Assembly: GCA_021774015.1 (NCBI GenBank)
Contig: JAJFJO010000358.1
Coordinates: 1 to 6,286, forward strand
DNA: 6,286 nt
Source: Gammaproteobacteria bacterium
GTDB taxonomy: Bacteria; Pseudomonadota; Gammaproteobacteria; Coxiellales; Coxiellaceae
Direction: 5' to 3'
Positions 5,801 through 6,286 of this stretch are shown here, in pieces; within the stretch, counting starts at the first letter, position 1; each line of letters opens with the position of its first letter. Made by a program: the position numbers and the translations under genes. The notes under the pieces are model-generated. The model made no database searches and was not told where the DNA came from. It was given only the letters and a program-made list of their open reading frames with translations.

Positions 5801-6286
5801 GATAGTTTACATATATTAAAAACTCATTTACAGAAAGAATATCTTTTTTGGTTGAGAATGATTTGCTAAAAGTATTATAGAGTAATAATTCTAAATAGCA
5901 GGTAGAGATATCATCAAATACAACCAAGTCATCAGCACCATAACTACTCCCCAAGCAATTGTGTTTGTGTAATTCGTTTATGAGATCTTCTTTATCATCA
6001 TTGTGACAATACGGATACGCCGTTCGAATTGCTTGCAAAACACTAGAGTGATTATCAGATGCGGGTATCAACCTAAAAAGTTCAGGAACCTGTTGTTTTA
6101 ATCGGTGTAATTGATCAGCTAGTAACTCAGGAACTCGCTTAACTAAGGCATCAAATATAGAGCTTTCATTGAATAAAGCACGTGATAATTTTGATGCATC
6201 TGCAGACTCTTCCAAGTGCGTTGACCCTGCTGCTGCAGCGGCGGCACTTGAATCTGAACTACGAGCAGAAGGTGCAATAAGAGCAT
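2844..6286 (-). CDS. Ankyrin-repeat patatin-like phospholipase, 5' end cut by window edge
   Basis: The frame is open from the window edge to the TAA at 2846-2844, 1,146 residues visible. Residues are numbered from a TTG at 6215; the 23 codons upstream (Ala/Ser-rich) contain no ATG, GTG or TTG, so the true start is probably outside the window. Order: unrecognised N-terminal region 1-220; Ala-rich linker 225-280; six or seven ankyrin repeats at about 345-600 (SVLHMAALSGN, HPIHCAIVGGH, RPLHLAAESGA); patatin domain about 683-1055. The lipase motifs are intact: oxyanion loop GGGPKGMAYVG (690-700), nucleophile elbow GGTSAG with Ser728, the ASMSIPILFKP block (895-905) and DGG with catalytic Asp930. 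The ending TLYDFDLS...LLQAGKDAV is typical of the family. It probably hydrolyses acyl esters of phospholipids in host membranes, like Legionella and Pseudomonas patatin effectors. A Gly/Ala/Pro-rich tail follows (1064-1123). The enzyme call is firm; the target is inferred. Confidence 0.93.
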   Translation of the reverse strand, partial: ALIAPSARSSDSSAAAAAAGSTHLEESADASKLSRALFNESSIFDALVKRVPELLADQLHRLKQQVPELFRLIPASDNHSSVLQAIRTAYPYCHNDDKEDLINELHKHNCLGSSYGADDLVVFDDISTCYLELLLYNTFSKSFSTKKDILSVNEFLIYVNYRDDWLLVHNSIDAASQSTLARRSALSIGYHAVNVELTADNDKLISLLKMYFLVQQPKNHNEHIAYLAEALEHLFPKTDQTFIPTQSKGESPMVPARQQPKANEGKEEVKDDASAAAAAGGAEAISGDSATAAAQMAGVAPVPFKNSPPHSLQAYLDECEPYWKPFVGLFEEHKTFEALSQALIDQEEEVVDLDAWMDKMLAKDNGEVLIHWLLLCAAFYGTTEQTLELVSRNYVIVTDGIRGLSVLHMAALSGNVALINTLQKEHFAVELASLGAYSHMHPIHCAIVGGHQDAFNTLRTVTENSHICYNPTQDKATKIDLGWLSLAAFAGQEGIIRSIIKEQTPNAAVLNGISYVLSPYGGNILHLVIERHHHSVLEYLLSLEVDYFRTDSMLQATNTAGLTPFALAAQLNNVSAMRTLKRCVHTISINHPAKGQYDKYRPLHLAAESGAKNAVEHLLAWNVHRSKTCRVKKADGSIKAFTASQLASRKQRKAKTAVQQAKLMDIRRQHIGQATHFGSIGTLIDQWDMKVDLTRFEPTNDRKIMYKNLIFKGGGPKGMAYVGALQQLWRAWDSDEQLKRFSSIERVGGTSAGAITAALLAMGFTPDDLHTLLQLDKNSPKHFAEERSFDLLNDSKPWSEKSMSALSDAAHYASHPMQLGRLIKTVATEESICTGDVFLTWIEKQLIDAQRKAGIEEKDIKPWLTFGELKHLVETKRDKGFKHLHVVTIQVDPHTKVEVLSSENDAYANYTIAHAIRASMSIPILFKPTSLHILTKTAGGSRGTAALPGIYIDGGVLANYPLTIFDQAQFVHAGLHLFNNTKAEEFPVYNEATLGFYIKPETAIDEASYVPGSGKYKMYKALQGLYENTQDHALQLEQGHRRTIEIDHCGVTLYDFDLSTEQVGKLLQAGKDAVGTSEFITTATAEEPPQYSGGAVGDAAAGAVSSSIALFPAQADEDQGAGAGKDGGPRARGPSQAAGPTSGGKP
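2847..3026 (-). other. GC-rich Gly/Ala/Pro low-complexity tail of the patatin protein
   Basis: Residues 1064-1123 lose globular character and become rich in Gly, Ala, Pro, Ser and charged residues (QADEDQGAGAGKDGG, PRARGPSQAAGPTSGGKP). Base composition between about 2850 and 2940 is clearly more GC-rich than the flanking DNA. The tail leads directly into the slippery heptamer, so it would act as a flexible tail or, in the frameshift product, as a linker to the pentapeptide domain. Confidence 0.7.
2850..2856 (-). promoter_or_regulatory. Candidate -1 programmed frameshift slippery site G GGA AAG
   Basis: The patatin frame reads AGT GGG GGA AAG CCT TAA, which sets the heptamer in the exact X XXY YYZ phase needed for tandem -1 slippage. 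Slippage gives GGG AAA GCC TTA and enters the open frame leading to the pentapeptide repeats. The zero-frame stop follows after a single codon (CCT). The same GGGAAAG heptamer directs the G/GT tail-protein frameshift in phage lambda. A weak downstream stem is possible, with arms CTTCCT (2838-2833) and AGGAAG (2813-2808), starting 11 bases after the site. No strong upstream Shine-Dalgarno stimulator is seen. The alternative is a one-base loss in the G5 run that broke an originally fused gene. Confidence 0.55.
4416..5183 (-). repeat. Ankyrin-repeat array in the patatin protein
   Basis: Residues about 345-600. Recognisable units start near 378 (RGLSVLHMAALSGN), 416 (MHPIHCAIVGGHQD), 457 (DLGWLSLAAFAGQE), 498 (GGNILHLVIERHHH), 536 (AGLTPFALAAQLNN) and 576 (KYRPLHLAAESGAKN), with a weaker one near 345. 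They are more diverged than the repeats of the OTU gene and have insertions between units, so they look older or under different selection. They probably serve protein binding upstream of the catalytic domain. Confidence 0.85.
5376..5543 (-). other. Ala-rich interdomain linker of the patatin protein
   Basis: Residues about 225-280 are low-complexity: Lys/Glu/Gln-rich, then a run of five alanines (252-256, bases 5462-5448), GGAEAISG and AATAA-like sequence. They separate the unrecognised N-terminal region from the ankyrin array. The GCN codon run resembles the six-alanine run at 6245-6228 near the right edge. This is a hinge, not a domain. Confidence 0.7.
6228..6245 (-). repeat. Six-codon polyalanine (GCN) run
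   Basis: Six consecutive Ala codons, in frame upstream of the TTG at 6215, within a Ser/Ala-rich context (RSSDSS, then six Ala, GSTH). The context matches the other linker of this protein, which supports real coding here and a start codon beyond the window edge. Confidence 0.6.

Noticed and set aside
1..6286. tRNA, rRNA, CRISPR array, insertion sequence or attachment site
   Set aside because: No cloverleaf, no direct repeat-spacer pattern and no terminal inverted repeats with a transposase were seen on either strand; nearly all bases are inside the three genes.
1..6286. Anti-phage defence system (patatin and TIR are known CBASS/Thoeris-type effectors)
   Set aside because: No cyclic-nucleotide synthase, no SMODS/SAVED or SLOG sensor is seen in the window, and OTU plus ankyrin modules fit a eukaryotic host target better; sequence beyond the edges could change this.

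Overview
All convincing coding sequence in this window lies on the minus strand. It forms one co-directional cluster that runs off both window edges, read from right to left. Gene 1 (6286 to 2844, 5' end outside the window) encodes a large ankyrin-repeat protein with a complete patatin-like phospholipase domain. Gene 2 (2778 to 2212) encodes a small pentapeptide-repeat protein. Gene 3 (2198 to 1, 3' end outside the window) encodes an ankyrin-repeat protein with an OTU-type cysteine protease (deubiquitinase) core and a C-terminal TIR/SEFIR-like domain that the window edge cuts.

Organism: the base composition is AT-rich, gene 3 has a textbook Shine-Dalgarno sequence, and the genes are tightly packed, so this is bacterial DNA. 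The domain set (ankyrin repeats, OTU, patatin, pentapeptide repeats, TIR) is typical of effectors or toxins of host-associated intracellular bacteria. A gammaproteobacterial symbiont or pathogen of the Legionellales type (Legionella, Coxiella, Rickettsiella, Berkiella relatives) is my best guess. Rickettsiales-like or other amoeba/arthropod symbionts cannot be excluded. This is inference from protein style, not from a marker gene.

Layout: 6286-2844 is the patatin gene, with Ala-rich linkers, an ankyrin array, the lipase domain and a Gly/Ala/Pro-rich tail. At 2856-2850, three codons before that gene ends (last two sense codons plus one, then stop), sits G GGA AAG in the correct phase for a -1 ribosomal frameshift. 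This is the same heptamer used by phage lambda G/GT. The -1 frame is open from there straight into the pentapeptide gene, so the two reading frames could yield a patatin-pentapeptide fusion of about 1,334 residues (counted from the TTG at 6215). The pentapeptide gene ends 13 bases before the OTU gene, whose Shine-Dalgarno sequence lies directly after that stop codon.

Working together (inference): the cluster looks like an operon of host-directed effectors combining membrane-lipid hydrolysis, ubiquitin removal and possibly NAD or TIR-signalling interference, with ankyrin repeats giving target binding. No promoter, terminator, RNA gene, insertion sequence or CRISPR array was seen.
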